Assembly (NCBI GenBank): GCA_903826575.1
Contig: CAIKEU010000013.1
Span: 1-64,000 of the forward strand
Direction: 5' to 3'
DNA length: 64,000 nucleotides
Source of the DNA: an uncultured bacterium
Lineage (GTDB): Bacteria; Actinomycetota; Actinomycetes; S36-B12; CAIYMF01
Shown here: one piece after another, positions 24,783 to 33,472 of the stretch
Position numbering within the stretch: the stretch's first letter is position 1
How the letters are laid out: every line of letters begins with the position of its first letter
The notes under the pieces: generated by a model
What the model saw: only the letters and a program-made list of their open reading frames with translations
What the model was told of the DNA's origin: nothing
Database searches by the model: none
Translations under genes and position numbers: made by a program

Positions 24783-25931
24783 ATGACGGACGCGAACGAT
24801 TTTGACGTCGAATTTCGTGGGATCACCAAGCGCTTCGGTGATGTCGCCGCCGTTAACAATGTGACGCTGCAGGTGCGCAAGGGTGAGTTCCTATCCCTAC
24901 TTGGCCCGTCCGGATGCGGCAAGACAACGTCCCTGCGCATGATCGCCGGCTTCGAACAGCCCGACGAAGGCGAATTGCTGATCGGCGGCAAGGACGCCGT
25001 GGGCGTCCCCCCGTACAAGCGTGACGTCAATACCGTTTTCCAGAGCTACGCGCTCTTCCCGCACAAGTCGATCATCGACAACGTGGCCTTCGGCTTGAAG
25101 CAACGAGGCGAAGGCAAGGCGGAGCGTCGCGCTAAGGCAACCGAAGCCCTCGAACTCGTTCAACTTTCGCACCGTGCGGACGATCGTCCAACCATGCTCT
25201 CCGGTGGTCAGCAGCAGCGCGTGGCGTTGGCTCGCGCCCTGGTCATGAATCCGAGAGTTTTGCTGCTCGACGAACCGCTCGGTGCACTCGATCTCAAATT
25301 GCGTAAGGAAATGCAGTTCGAGCTCAAGCGGATCCAAGAACACGTCGGCATCACCTTCGTTTACGTGACCCACGACCAAGAAGAAGCCCTTTCGATGTCG
25401 GACCGTATCGCGGTCATGTCGAACGGCGTCATCGAGCAACTCGATGAACCCCGAGCCATTTACGACAACCCCAAGACAGCATTCGTAGCCGGATTCATCG
25501 GCGAAATGAACTTCCTTACCGGAACCGTCACGTCTGCAAACGACGGACATTGGACCGTTGACGCGGGTGTCGGCGTGCCGGTCCAAGGTTTCGGGGCAGC
25601 GCCTCTCAATGAGAAAGTTCGCGTCGGCCTTCGTCCCGAGCGCCTCGTTGTCACCCCCAATAGTGATGAGACGGGCACTAATCGGGTGCTCTCAACCGTT
25701 CTCAGCAAGATGTACCTCGGCGACCAGATCCAGTTCGTTGTCACTTTGCCCTCGGGCGCAACGGTGATCGCCATCGAGCAACGCGCCAGCGTTGATCCGG
25801 CCACCGACAACATCAAGCCAGGCGACCGCGTCACCGTGAGTTGGGATGCACATGCACCCTTGCTGCTCGGAATCGTCGACGCCGACAAGAGCAATAGCAC
25901 TGACACCTCAACCACCAAGGAGACGCGATGA
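24783..25931 (+). CDS. potA: Polyamine-type ABC transporter ATPase
   Basis: A 382-residue ATPase of the PotA/CUT1 type. Walker A is GPSGCGKTTSLRM, the ABC signature LSGGQQQRVALARAL, Walker B VLLLDEPLGALD, and the H-loop is in YVTHDQEEALS. A C-terminal TOBE domain follows residue 250. It energises import of spermidine/putrescine or a related cation in a complex with the downstream PotB/PotC and PotD. ATG-TGA overlaps link the first three genes tightly. Confidence 0.93.
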   Translation: MTDANDFDVEFRGITKRFGDVAAVNNVTLQVRKGEFLSLLGPSGCGKTTSLRMIAGFEQPDEGELLIGGKDAVGVPPYKRDVNTVFQSYALFPHKSIIDNVAFGLKQRGEGKAERRAKATEALELVQLSHRADDRPTMLSGGQQQRVALARALVMNPRVLLLDEPLGALDLKLRKEMQFELKRIQEHVGITFVYVTHDQEEALSMSDRIAVMSNGVIEQLDEPRAIYDNPKTAFVAGFIGEMNFLTGTVTSANDGHWTVDAGVGVPVQGFGAAPLNEKVRVGLRPERLVVTPNSDETGTNRVLSTVLSKMYLGDQIQFVVTLPSGATVIAIEQRASVDPATDNIKPGDRVTVSWDAHAPLLLGIVDADKSNSTDTSTTKETR

Positions 25932-27190
25932 GCGAGAACCAACCTACGGAACTTCGGATCCTTGCCCCGCGCGAGGTGAAGCCGAAGCTTGACTCGCTGG
26001 CGCGCGACGTACAGGAGGCTGTCGGCGCTCCGATTTCGCGTCGTCAAGCCCTGAGCTTGGGTGGCCTGGCTGTTCTTGGACTCAGCGCTGCGGCGTGTGG
26101 CACGGCGAGCACCGGCACGACTGGCGGCGGCGCCAGTACCGCCCCGTCTGGCAGTTCCGCCGCGGGTTCGCTAGCTGGCAAGCCAATCGAGAACATGCTC
26201 GAGATCTTCAACTGGTCTGAGTACGACGACCCGTCGACGTATGCGGATTTCAAGAAGCAGTCCGACATCGCAGCAGCCGGCACTCAGATTCACGAGACGT
26301 ACTACGCGAGTAACGATGAGCTCATTGCAAAGTTGAATGCTGGAGGCGCCGCGTACGACATCATCGTGCCGAGCCAAAACGCAGTCGCTCAGCTCATCGA
26401 AGAGAACAAGTTGATGAAGTTAGACACCTCGCTCATCCCGAATCTCTCGAATATCGAACCGTCCTTTCTCAAGGCGAACTTCGACCCCACCGGCGAGTAC
26501 CACGTCATCAAGGACTTCGGCGTAACGGGCTTCTACTACAACAACAAGATCGTCACCGAGAAGATCGAAACCATGCACGACTTCTTCATGGCGCTACCCA
26601 AGTACGTCGGTAAGGGACGCACCAACATTCTTGATGGCGCGGAAGAGGTTGTACCCCTTGCGCTCATGGCACTCGGCTTGGATCCCAACACAGACAAGGA
26701 CGACGAGCTCAAGCAGGCAAATGATTTCCTGATGTCGATCCGATCTGGTGTTACAACAATTTCGTCCGACTACATCGCTGACGCGAGCGCCGGCAAGATC
26801 ATCTTGGGACAGGGCTGGAATGGCGATATGCGCCGCGTAGTCGCAGCTCGCAAGGACCAAGGCGACATCACCGCAATCCTGCCAACGGGTAGCAGCGAGA
26901 TTTGGGCGGACTCCTGGTGTATTCCGACGACAGCAGCGCACCCCGTAGCTGCACATCACTGGATTAACTGGCTGTGCACCCCGGCAGTCGCGGTCAAGGA
27001 GATGGAGTATCACAACTACCCCGTCCCGATACAGTCGGCGCTTGATCAGGTCCCGGCCGAACTTAAGAATGATCCGCTGTTCAATGTGCCCACCTCGCTG
27101 ACGGACAACTACCACTACATCCTCAATGTCAGCCCGGCCGTTGTTCAGAAGCGCACCAAGATCTACACGGACTTCAAAGCCGCTTCATGA
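25928..27190 (+). CDS. potD: Polyamine-binding extracellular lipoprotein
   Basis: A 420-residue PotD-like binding protein. A long N-terminal region precedes SRRQALSLGGLAVLGLSAAAC, which has a twin-arginine and a lipobox, so it is probably a Tat-exported lipoprotein. Mature motifs NWSEYDDPSTYADF, YDIIVPSQNAV and WIPTT-like WCIPTTAAHP fit the spermidine/putrescine class. It overlaps potA and potB by ATGA. The ligand could be another cationic compound. Confidence 0.9.
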   Translation: MSENQPTELRILAPREVKPKLDSLARDVQEAVGAPISRRQALSLGGLAVLGLSAAACGTASTGTTGGGASTAPSGSSAAGSLAGKPIENMLEIFNWSEYDDPSTYADFKKQSDIAAAGTQIHETYYASNDELIAKLNAGGAAYDIIVPSQNAVAQLIEENKLMKLDTSLIPNLSNIEPSFLKANFDPTGEYHVIKDFGVTGFYYNNKIVTEKIETMHDFFMALPKYVGKGRTNILDGAEEVVPLALMALGLDPNTDKDDELKQANDFLMSIRSGVTTISSDYIADASAGKIILGQGWNGDMRRVVAARKDQGDITAILPTGSSEIWADSWCIPTTAAHPVAAHHWINWLCTPAVAVKEMEYHNYPVPIQSALDQVPAELKNDPLFNVPTSLTDNYHYILNVSPAVVQKRTKIYTDFKAAS

Positions 27191-28074
27191 CCGTCGATAC
27201 TGCTGCACCAGCCCCCCAGGCCACCGCCTCGGGGGCTGGTGAGCATCGCTCTTTTAAGCCGCGATACCCAGCGTGGCTGGCACTTCCCTCACTCGCCTAC
27301 CAAATCATCTTCTTCCTTGGTGCGATGGCGATCCTCGTTGCGTTCTCCTTCGCGACGCAGACCGGCTTCAACCAAATCACATACGGATTCAGCCTCGAGC
27401 AATACAAGGCTGTTCTGGATCCCACGTACCTCGGGATCTTCGTACGAACGCTCGCGATGGCGGCCGGCGGAACGCTGTTAACAGTCGTGATCGGTTATCC
27501 GGTCGCCTACTGGATGGCGCGTTACCTCGGCGATAAGAAACTTCTCGCGCTACTACTGATCATTGTGCCGTTTTGGACGTCATTCTTGATCCGTACGTAC
27601 GCACTCAAAATCATCTTGGACTCGAACGGCTTTGTGGGCCAGACGCTGCACCTTGACATCATGTACTCAGCGTGGGCAGTGGGCATTGGTCTGGTCTACA
27701 ACTACCTTCCGCTGTTCATCCTGCCGGTGTTCTCATCACTCGAACGTATGGACTGGACGTTGATTGAGGCCGCAAACGACCTCTCCGCCAAGCCTTTCAG
27801 CGCGTTCCGTCAGGTGACCCTGCCGCTAACTCTGCCCGGATTCGTGACAGGTGCACTGCTGGTCTTCATCCCCATGACCGGTGAATATGTCGTACCAGCA
27901 ATCTTGGGTGGCGGAAAGTTCGTCTTCATCGGCAACGTCATTGGCGACGCATTCAATTCAGCTCAGAACCCGCCATTCGGCAGCGCGCTGGCGATTTCTT
28001 TGATGCTCGCACTTTCCATCTTTGTCGTGATCTACATCTTGGTGGCGACCAAGGAGGAACGCTTTGGCTCGTAA
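27187..28074 (+). CDS. potB: Polyamine ABC transporter permease PotB
   Basis: A 295-residue permease with six membrane spans and the PotB EAA loop IEAANDLSAKPFSAFRQVTLPL. It shares an ATGA overlap with potD and an 11-bp overlap with potC. It forms the channel with PotC. Confidence 0.92.
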   Translation: MTVDTAAPAPQATASGAGEHRSFKPRYPAWLALPSLAYQIIFFLGAMAILVAFSFATQTGFNQITYGFSLEQYKAVLDPTYLGIFVRTLAMAAGGTLLTVVIGYPVAYWMARYLGDKKLLALLLIIVPFWTSFLIRTYALKIILDSNGFVGQTLHLDIMYSAWAVGIGLVYNYLPLFILPVFSSLERMDWTLIEAANDLSAKPFSAFRQVTLPLTLPGFVTGALLVFIPMTGEYVVPAILGGGKFVFIGNVIGDAFNSAQNPPFGSALAISLMLALSIFVVIYILVATKEERFGS

Positions 28075-28975
28075 CTCGAACCGAAGTAAGACCGGCTTCA
28101 GCATCTGGGCTGTCCTGGTCATCGTGTTTCTCTATCTCCCGATCGTTGTCATGGTTATCTTCGCCTTCAATCAGCCATCGGCTGATGCACTGGCGAGCAA
28201 CCCCGGGGTCGATCCTTGTTCGCTTCCGGCGACCCAAATTGGAAATGTCTCGGTGTGGAATGGGTTCACTGCCTGCTGGTTCCCCGCGGCACTTCATGAC
28301 CCGACGTACATTCCGGCGATCATTACCAGCGCCCAAATCGCTTTCGTTGCCGCTGCCATCTCCGTCGTCTTGGGGCTGATGGCTGCGCTCGCGCTCGCTC
28401 GGATGAAGCCCCGCGGCCGTATTCCCTTCGACATCCTCGTCTACCTCACGTTGGTAGTTCCTGAGATCGTCATCGCCGTTGCTTCGCTGATCTTCTTCGT
28501 CCAGGCACACAACGCAGTGCCCTTCTTTCCCCAACTGGGTTTCTGGACGATCGTTTTGGGCCAGATCGTTTTCAACTCTGCGTTGGCGATGCTCATCATC
28601 CGTGCACGTTTTGTCGGCATGGGCGACACCCTTGAAGAGGCAGCGTTCGACCTCGGAGCCGGACCCCTGGCGACATTCCGCCAGGTCACCTTGCCACGGT
28701 TGATGCCAGCGGTCTTCTCCGCCTTCCTGCTGTCATTCACGTTCTCATTCGATGACTATGTGCTGCCCGCCTTCACCAACGGAACAACAAACACCTGGCC
28801 GATCGTGTTGTACTCAGCCGTCCGCTTCGGTATCACGCCTGCGGTCAACGCACTTGCCACCATGATGCTGCTGCTCACTATCGCCGCGATTGTCATCACA
28901 GCGCTCATCCTTCGCCGCAGCCGTGGCGGGTCATCTGAAGGCGTAGCAAAGAACTTCGCTGCACTTGGCGTTTAG
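28064..28975 (+). CDS. potC: Polyamine ABC transporter permease PotC
   Basis: A 303-residue permease with six spans and EAA loop LEEAAFDLGAGPLATFRQVTLP. The start is TTG at 28064 inside the end of potB, supported by a strong AAGGAGG site about 6 nt upstream. Between spans 1 and 2 lies an enlarged outer loop with two Cys (PGVDPCSLPA...FTACWF), which may form a disulfide. It is the last gene of the pot operon. Confidence 0.9.
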   Translation: MARNSNRSKTGFSIWAVLVIVFLYLPIVVMVIFAFNQPSADALASNPGVDPCSLPATQIGNVSVWNGFTACWFPAALHDPTYIPAIITSAQIAFVAAAISVVLGLMAALALARMKPRGRIPFDILVYLTLVVPEIVIAVASLIFFVQAHNAVPFFPQLGFWTIVLGQIVFNSALAMLIIRARFVGMGDTLEEAAFDLGAGPLATFRQVTLPRLMPAVFSAFLLSFTFSFDDYVLPAFTNGTTNTWPIVLYSAVRFGITPAVNALATMMLLLTIAAIVITALILRRSRGGSSEGVAKNFAALGV

Positions 28976-29002
28976 TCCCAAGCAGACCGCTAGGCTGCAC
29001 AC

Positions 29003-29338
29003 ATGATTCAGAGTTTTGATGCATTCGCCGTCGAGGTAAACCACGAGCCCATGGCAGCAGAAGCCGCTCTCACCGATGGCGTTAGTACTGCTATCGCTGA
29101 GCTCACCAAAGATGTCGGCCTTGAGGTGGGAATCTGGGAGCACTCGGTAGGTAACTCACACGCCTCCTACGGCTCCGAGGTTTTCGTTATCCTCGAAGGA
29201 CGTGGACGTATCACCGACACCAATGGCGGGGTTATCGAACTCAAGCCAGGCGTAGTTGGTGTCCTACACGAGGGTGACGACACCACGTGGGAAATCACAG
29301 AGAAGATCCGCAAGGTCTGGCTCGTCCGCGGCGAGTAG
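29003..29338 (+). CDS. Cupin-domain protein
   Basis: A 111-residue single-cupin protein. The first cupin box is read in GIWEHSVGNSHASYGSEVFVILEGRG, the second in LKPGVVGVLHEGDDTTWEI. The YgiD/DUF861-like DTTWEITEKIRKVW end resembles ureidoglycolate-lyase-like (cupin_3) proteins. Its own leaderless promoter (TAGGCT-N6-ATG) separates it from the pot operon. The ligand is unknown. Confidence 0.8.
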   Translation: MIQSFDAFAVEVNHEPMAAEAALTDGVSTAIAELTKDVGLEVGIWEHSVGNSHASYGSEVFVILEGRGRITDTNGGVIELKPGVVGVLHEGDDTTWEITEKIRKVWLVRGE

Positions 29339-29349
29339 TTCGTTGATTG

Positions 29350-29366
29350 CTCCGGCATCACCGGAG
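29350..29366 (+). terminator. Hairpin between cupin and isochorismatase genes
   Basis: CTCCGG-CATCA-CCGGAG forms a perfect 6-bp stem directly after the cupin stop. There is no T-run; it may attenuate read-through into the next gene. Confidence 0.35.
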
Positions 29367-29385
29367 CTCGTCAGGGGGTTATGAC

Positions 29386-29940
29386 ATGTCGTTGTTTGAC
29401 GATCGTGCTGGGCGGGCATTGCTCGTCATCGATGTTCAGTCTGATGTCGTTGCGGACGCGCATCAGCGGGATGCGGTCGTGGCAAACATCAATATGTTGG
29501 TTCGCAATGCTCGCGCTGCTGACGTTCCTGTCGTGTGGGTTCAGCACAATGATGCGGGCATGACGATTGAAAGTCCTGAATGGCAACTCGTTTCTGAGCT
29601 CGAACCACGTGCGGGCGAAGCTATGGTCAACAAGCAGTACCGCAGCTCCTTCGAATCAACAGAGCTTGAATCAGTACTCGCTGATCTCGGCGCAGCAGAA
29701 CTCATCGTGTGCGGGGCGCAGACAAACAACTGTATCCGTCACACGATTCATTCTGCCCTCGAGCGCGGGTATGACGTCACGCTCGTTGAGGATGCGCACA
29801 CAACGTCCGACTTCGAGTGGAACAATGGAATCGTGACTGCCGCGTCGATTATTGACGAACAGAACGCGTCACTATTGAAGTACGAACTTCCCGGCCGGTC
29901 CTGCACGATCGTGCACACCGCTGACGCTTTCACGTCATAG
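29386..29940 (+). CDS. Isochorismatase-family cysteine hydrolase
   Basis: A 184-residue hydrolase with the family triad: Asp in LVIDVQSDVV, Lys in VNKQYRSSF and Cys in GAQTNNCIRHT. Enzymes of this group cleave amides (nicotinamidase-like) or isochorismate; the exact substrate is open. The start MSLFDD follows AGGGGG. The next gene begins 10 bp after its stop, so they may be co-transcribed. Confidence 0.88.
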   Translation: MSLFDDRAGRALLVIDVQSDVVADAHQRDAVVANINMLVRNARAADVPVVWVQHNDAGMTIESPEWQLVSELEPRAGEAMVNKQYRSSFESTELESVLADLGAAELIVCGAQTNNCIRHTIHSALERGYDVTLVEDAHTTSDFEWNNGIVTAASIIDEQNASLLKYELPGRSCTIVHTADAFTS

Positions 29941-29949
29941 GCAGCCGAT

Positions 29950-30495
29950 ATGGCCACGTGGATCTGCCTGTTGCGCGCGGTCAATGTTGGCGGGCGCAAC
30001 AAGGTTCCGATGGCGCAACTGCGCGACGTGCTTAGCTTCGAAGGCTTCGCAGATGTGCGGACATATGTTCAGAGCGGAAATGTAGTTGTCACATCATCGC
30101 TGCGATCACCGAGCAAGGTGAGCGACGCAGTTCGCACTGCCATTGCTCGTGAGTTCAACGTCGATACACCCGTGGTCGTAAGAACTCCCGCTGAGTTACG
30201 GGCCATCGTGGACTGGAATCCGTTCCGCGACGTTGCCACAGTTGCACCACAACGAGTCCACATCGTGCACCTGACTGATACGCCAAGCGCCGAGGCCGTG
30301 GACGCGTTACTCACCACCAATTGGGAGCCCGAGCAAATCGCCTTCAGGGCAACTGAATTGGCCATCTGCTATTCCGAATCAATGCACACCAGCAAGCTTC
30401 AGTACGCAGGCGTGCTCAAGGGCCTTGGTGTTGACGGCACGGCCCGCAACTGGCGAACTGTACAAACGCTCGCCGATATATGCGTCAGGGCCTAG
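29950..30495 (+). CDS. DUF1697 family protein
   Basis: A 181-residue protein with the DUF1697 N-terminal signature LLRAVNVGGRNKVPMAQLRDVL, then RTYVQSGNVVV and the C-terminal RNWRTVQTLADI. The family is widespread in bacteria and of unknown function. It follows the isochorismatase closely. Confidence 0.9.
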   Translation: MATWICLLRAVNVGGRNKVPMAQLRDVLSFEGFADVRTYVQSGNVVVTSSLRSPSKVSDAVRTAIAREFNVDTPVVVRTPAELRAIVDWNPFRDVATVAPQRVHIVHLTDTPSAEAVDALLTTNWEPEQIAFRATELAICYSESMHTSKLQYAGVLKGLGVDGTARNWRTVQTLADICVRA

Positions 30496-30511
30496 TGACG
30501 AGCAGCGCTAG

Positions 30512-31549
30512 TTAGATCGTGCTGTTGTCGATCACGAAGCGGTAGCGCACATCGCCGGCAACAACGCGGTTCCACGCATCGTCGATCTGCTGTGCTGAAA
30601 TCACTTCGATGTCCGAGCCAAAGCCATGCGTGGCACAGAAATCGAGCATTTCCTGCGTCTCCCGAATGCCGCCGATGTTAGATCCAGCAAGCCCGCGGTT
30701 ACCCATGATCAAGCTGCCAATATCGAGCGGCATCGGATGCTCGGGAGCACCGACGTAAACCATCGTGCCGCAGTTGTCGAGCAGGCGTAGGTAGTCGGCG
30801 AGGTTGATCGACGCACTGATGCTGTTAAGGATCAGGTCGAAGCTGTTAGCGTTCGTCTTGAACACATCGGGGTTTTCCGTTACGAGCGCGTGGTGCGCGC
30901 CAAGGCGAAGCGCATCCTGGGCCTTAGCCTCGGAACGGGTGATCACCGTGACATCCGCGCCCATTGCTACCGCGATCTTCACACCCATGTGGCCGAGGCC
31001 ACCAAGACCTGCTACCGCGACCCGCTTACCCGGGCCCGCCTGCCAACGAGCGAGCGGCGAGTAGAGAGTGATGCCTGCGCACAGCAAAGGAGCTGCAACA
31101 TCAAGTGCGAGGGCTTCCGGGATGCGTAGGACGTAGTTCTCGTCGACGACAATGTGGCTGCTGTAGCCACCCTGCGTCTGCGAACCGTAGCGATCGGTGT
31201 CGTTGTACGTACCGACAGACTTCTTGCAGAACATCTCATTACCGGCCTTGCACTGATCGCACTCGCGGCATGAGTCAACGAGGCAGCCGACGCCAACACG
31301 ATCACCAACGGCGTACTTCGTGACCTCGCTACCGACGGATTCAACGATGCCCGCGATCTCGTGACCGGTCACCTGCGGGTACGGCACGGTGCCCCATTCA
31401 CCACGGCCAGTATGAATATCTGAGTGACAGATACCGGCGTAGTGAATTTCGATGTTTACGTCATGCGGACCGACCTCACGACGCTCGATCATCGTGCGTT
31501 CGAATGATCCATCGACGGCGTGCAGGGCATAGGAAGCAACTGAAGGCAT
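30512..31549 (-). CDS. Zinc-dependent NAD(P) alcohol/aldehyde dehydrogenase (AdhC/Ahr type)
   Basis: A 345-residue MDR enzyme. Catalytic zinc ligands are in [10 protein letters not shown] and TGHEIAG; the structural Cys quartet is in [20 protein letters not shown]. The cofactor motif is [13 protein letters not shown]. The closest groups are NADPH-dependent broad-range aldehyde reductases (YjgB/Ahr, AdhC of mycobacteria). The start at 31549 is chosen because TAGACT lies seven bases upstream and the longer N-terminus is unlike the family. It is divergent from a TetR regulator that may control it. Confidence 0.9.
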   Translation of the reverse strand: MPSVASYALHAVDGSFERTMIERREVGPHDVNIEIHYAGICHSDIHTGRGEWGTVPYPQVTGHEIAGIVESVGSEVTKYAVGDRVGVGCLVDSCRECDQCKAGNEMFCKKSVGTYNDTDRYGSQTQGGYSSHIVVDENYVLRIPEALALDVAAPLLCAGITLYSPLARWQAGPGKRVAVAGLGGLGHMGVKIAVAMGADVTVITRSEAKAQDALRLGAHHALVTENPDVFKTNANSFDLILNSISASINLADYLRLLDNCGTMVYVGAPEHPMPLDIGSLIMGNRGLAGSNIGGIRETQEMLDFCATHGFGSDIEVISAQQIDDAWNRVVAGDVRYRFVIDNSTI

Positions 31550-31656
31550 AGCCGTGAGTCTAAGGCCGGGTCGCGGCATCCGCCCGTTCACCGTGCTTAC
31601 TTCAACGCAGATCTTGCTGTTGACCGAGAGGCGTGCAGACGGAGTAGCCTGCGAGC

Positions 31657-32316
31657 GTGACGGCAATCGAATCCCAACGAGGGCGGCTTAGTCGTCAGTC
31701 GATTGCGCGAAGTGCGGCAGACATCATCGGTTCCGACGGGCTGGGCGCGTTCAGCCTTCGTTCACTTGCGAAGACACTTGGTGTCGATCCGGCTGCGATC
31801 TATCGGCACTACGAGAACCTTGATGATCTTCTTCGTGATGTTGCCGATCTCGCGCTGGCGCCGGTAACCGAGAAGTTCGTTACGTCCGCGGATCCGCTCG
31901 ACGATGTGCGTCGACTGTTGCTTCGATTGAGGCACGTCCTGCTCAGCAGCGGAGTGGCACGACTCAATGTTTCAGGACCTAGCCGACATTCAAACGAGCT
32001 TCAGATCACTGAGGTTATGCTCACGAGTTTCGCAAAGCTGGGTTTGTCGTCGAAGGACGCAGTGATGGCGTATCACGTTTTGATCGAGTTCACTGTCGGC
32101 AGTGCATCGTTGGACGCACCACTGGCTAGTAGCCCGGCGGATCGTCGCGACACATATAAGCGTTGGCGCACCGACTATAAGACCGTGGACGCCGAGACAT
32201 ATCCCGCCATCGCGGCGCACGCGAGTCGTCTATACCCAAGCAGCGAAAGGGTTTTCGCAACTGGGCTTGACGCCCTACTCAATCAGTTACTGGTCCGGTC
32301 ACATTCAGATGACTAA
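31657..32316 (+). CDS. TetR-family transcriptional regulator
   Basis: A 219-residue regulator with an N-terminal HTH ([31 protein letters not shown]) and a helical ligand domain of the TetR_C type. The GTG start has TAGCCT six bases upstream, i.e. a leaderless promoter. The divergent arrangement with the alcohol dehydrogenase (107 bp apart) suggests local control. The inducer is unknown. Confidence 0.88.
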   Translation: MTAIESQRGRLSRQSIARSAADIIGSDGLGAFSLRSLAKTLGVDPAAIYRHYENLDDLLRDVADLALAPVTEKFVTSADPLDDVRRLLLRLRHVLLSSGVARLNVSGPSRHSNELQITEVMLTSFAKLGLSSKDAVMAYHVLIEFTVGSASLDAPLASSPADRRDTYKRWRTDYKTVDAETYPAIAAHASRLYPSSERVFATGLDALLNQLLVRSHSDD

Positions 32317-32322
32317 CGCGAA

Positions 32323-33114
32323 TTACCGACTACGCCACTGCGCTAGCACTGCTTCGTTGACGGCATAGGGCGCCTCGAGGTTGAGTAGGTGGCCCGCACC
32401 GTCAATCATATGCAGGCGAGCGTCAGGCATGAGATCGACAATGGCCTGCGCGTAGGCGATCGGCGTCTCGTCGTCGGCCGATCCCACGAGCACGAGGGTT
32501 GGCACATCAATTGTAGGAAGGATCGCGCGAGTGTCATGAGTCGTGATCGTCGTGATCGCATCAAGTAACCCCTGCATGGGGACGCGCTTCATCGCTTCAA
32601 CGGCTTCGGGAACGACGTGAGCACCATGAGGGCCGACGAGCGAGCCAAGAATTGCCGGGGCGGCTGCACCTGGCGAACCAAAGTGTTCAAGCCCAGAAAG
32701 CCGGGCGTCCCGCCACTGCTGTGGATCCGTTCCATCAAGGCCGAAAGCAGGGCTCGTGCAGAGCAACGTGAGTGAGCGAATGAGCTCCGGGTAACGGGCT
32801 GCGGTGTACTGCGCGATCATGCCTCCAAAGGAAAGCCCTACGAGATCGACTGGCGCATCGGGAGAAACGGAGCGAATCAAGGCAGCGGCGCGTTGGGCAT
32901 AAGCCGCGAACGTCGTTTCCGCGACGGGAGCCGAGACCCCGTAGCCGGGTGCATCCCAGGCGACGATTCGACGTTCAGCACTCAACGCTTCGAACTGGGG
33001 CCGCCAAGCGATCCGAGAGGCACCCAAGCCGTGCAGGAAGACAGCCACTTCCGAAGCAGAGCCAGCCTCACGCCAGCCAGTCGGTTGCTCGTCAACATCG
33101 AGGTAATCAGTCAC
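32323..33114 (-). CDS. Alpha/beta-hydrolase (3-oxoadipate enol-lactonase-like)
   Basis: A 263-residue soluble hydrolase. Oxyanion motif is VFLHGLGAS, the nucleophile elbow GLSFGGMIAQ, the acid region VLVGSADDETP and the catalytic His DGAGHLLNLEAP. It resembles enol-lactonases and carboxylesterases; substrate unknown. The GTG at 33114 is chosen because TACGTT sits exactly six bases upstream. The 67-codon extension in the ORF track runs into the repeats beside tRNA-Ser. It converges with the tetR gene (6 bp between stops). Confidence 0.86.
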   Translation of the reverse strand: MTDYLDVDEQPTGWREAGSASEVAVFLHGLGASRIAWRPQFEALSAERRIVAWDAPGYGVSAPVAETTFAAYAQRAAALIRSVSPDAPVDLVGLSFGGMIAQYTAARYPELIRSLTLLCTSPAFGLDGTDPQQWRDARLSGLEHFGSPGAAAPAILGSLVGPHGAHVVPEAVEAMKRVPMQGLLDAITTITTHDTRAILPTIDVPTLVLVGSADDETPIAYAQAIVDLMPDARLHMIDGAGHLLNLEAPYAVNEAVLAQWRSR

Positions 33115-33169
33115 AACGGAAACGTATGGGCAGCCCCGCACCGAGTCAACGCCGTTGACCCCTGCCACC

Positions 33170-33282
33170 CGCGAGTCGCGCTTCGCGCTTTGCGCGGAGG
33201 GCGTGGGACCCGTCGCTACGCTCCTCCCGAATCCCATGGGCTCCGCGAGTGGCGCTTCGCGCCATGAGCGGAGGGCGTGGGA
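33170..33282. repeat. 74-bp tandem duplication of the tRNA-Ser(UGA) 3' end and hairpin
   Basis: 33170-33208 and 33244-33282 match at about 35 of 39 positions, offset 74 bp. Each copy holds CGCGAGT, a GCGCTTCGCGC hairpin and GCGGAGGGCGTGGGA. The right-hand copy is the genuine tRNA 3' end. Between the copies lies CCGTCG-CTACG-CTCCTCCCGAATCCC, which matches the cassette beside tRNA-Ser(GCU) at 3007-3044. Confidence 0.8.
33251..33263 (-). terminator. Hairpin just 3' of tRNA-Ser(UGA)
   Basis: GGCGC-TTC-GCGCC lies 6 bp beyond the tRNA end; on the transcript it is GGCGCGAAGCGCC. No T-run follows. It may terminate or process the tRNA transcript. Confidence 0.45.
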
Positions 33283-33358
33283 TTCGAACCCACGGTGACG
33301 GGGTCGCCGCCACAACGGTTTTCAAGACCGTCGCACTAGGCCACTATGCGAGCCCTCC
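33269..33358 (-). tRNA. tRNA-Ser (anticodon TGA)
   Basis: A class II cloverleaf of 90 nt. The acceptor GGAGGGC pairs with GCCCTCC. The anticodon stem ACGGT/ACCGT encloses loop CTTGAAA (anticodon UGA, for UCA and UCG codons). The variable arm is long, and the T-arm is GTGGG-TTCGAAT-CCCAC. CCA is not encoded. Confidence 0.95.
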
Positions 33359-33410
33359 GCCGGATATCCTCCCACGACCGGCCGGGATCTTCATAACCCA
33401 CCTCACCCCT

Positions 33411-33456
33411 GAAAAACCTTCGCCGGAGCACCCACAAATAGGCACTCCGGCGAAGG
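33411..33456 (-). terminator. Strong terminator of the flavin monooxygenase gene
   Basis: A perfect 12-bp stem CCTTCGCCGGAG/CTCCGGCGAAGG around a 16-nt loop, followed on the minus strand by TTTTTC. It lies 17 bp after the stop codon and separates the gene from tRNA-Ser. Confidence 0.85.
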
Positions 33457-33472
33457 CTAAAAACCACCACGA

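Noticed and set aside
25460-26047. 195-codon minus-strand ORF (and 24897-25586 minus) across potA/potD
   Set aside because: Antisense to well-supported potA and potD with Arg/Ser/Thr-rich composition typical of shadow frames.
32323-33315. Full-length 330-codon version of the alpha/beta hydrolase
   Set aside because: The first 67 codons cover tRNA-linked repeats and a promoter-like TACGTT; the GTG at 33114 fits the family length and the promoter.
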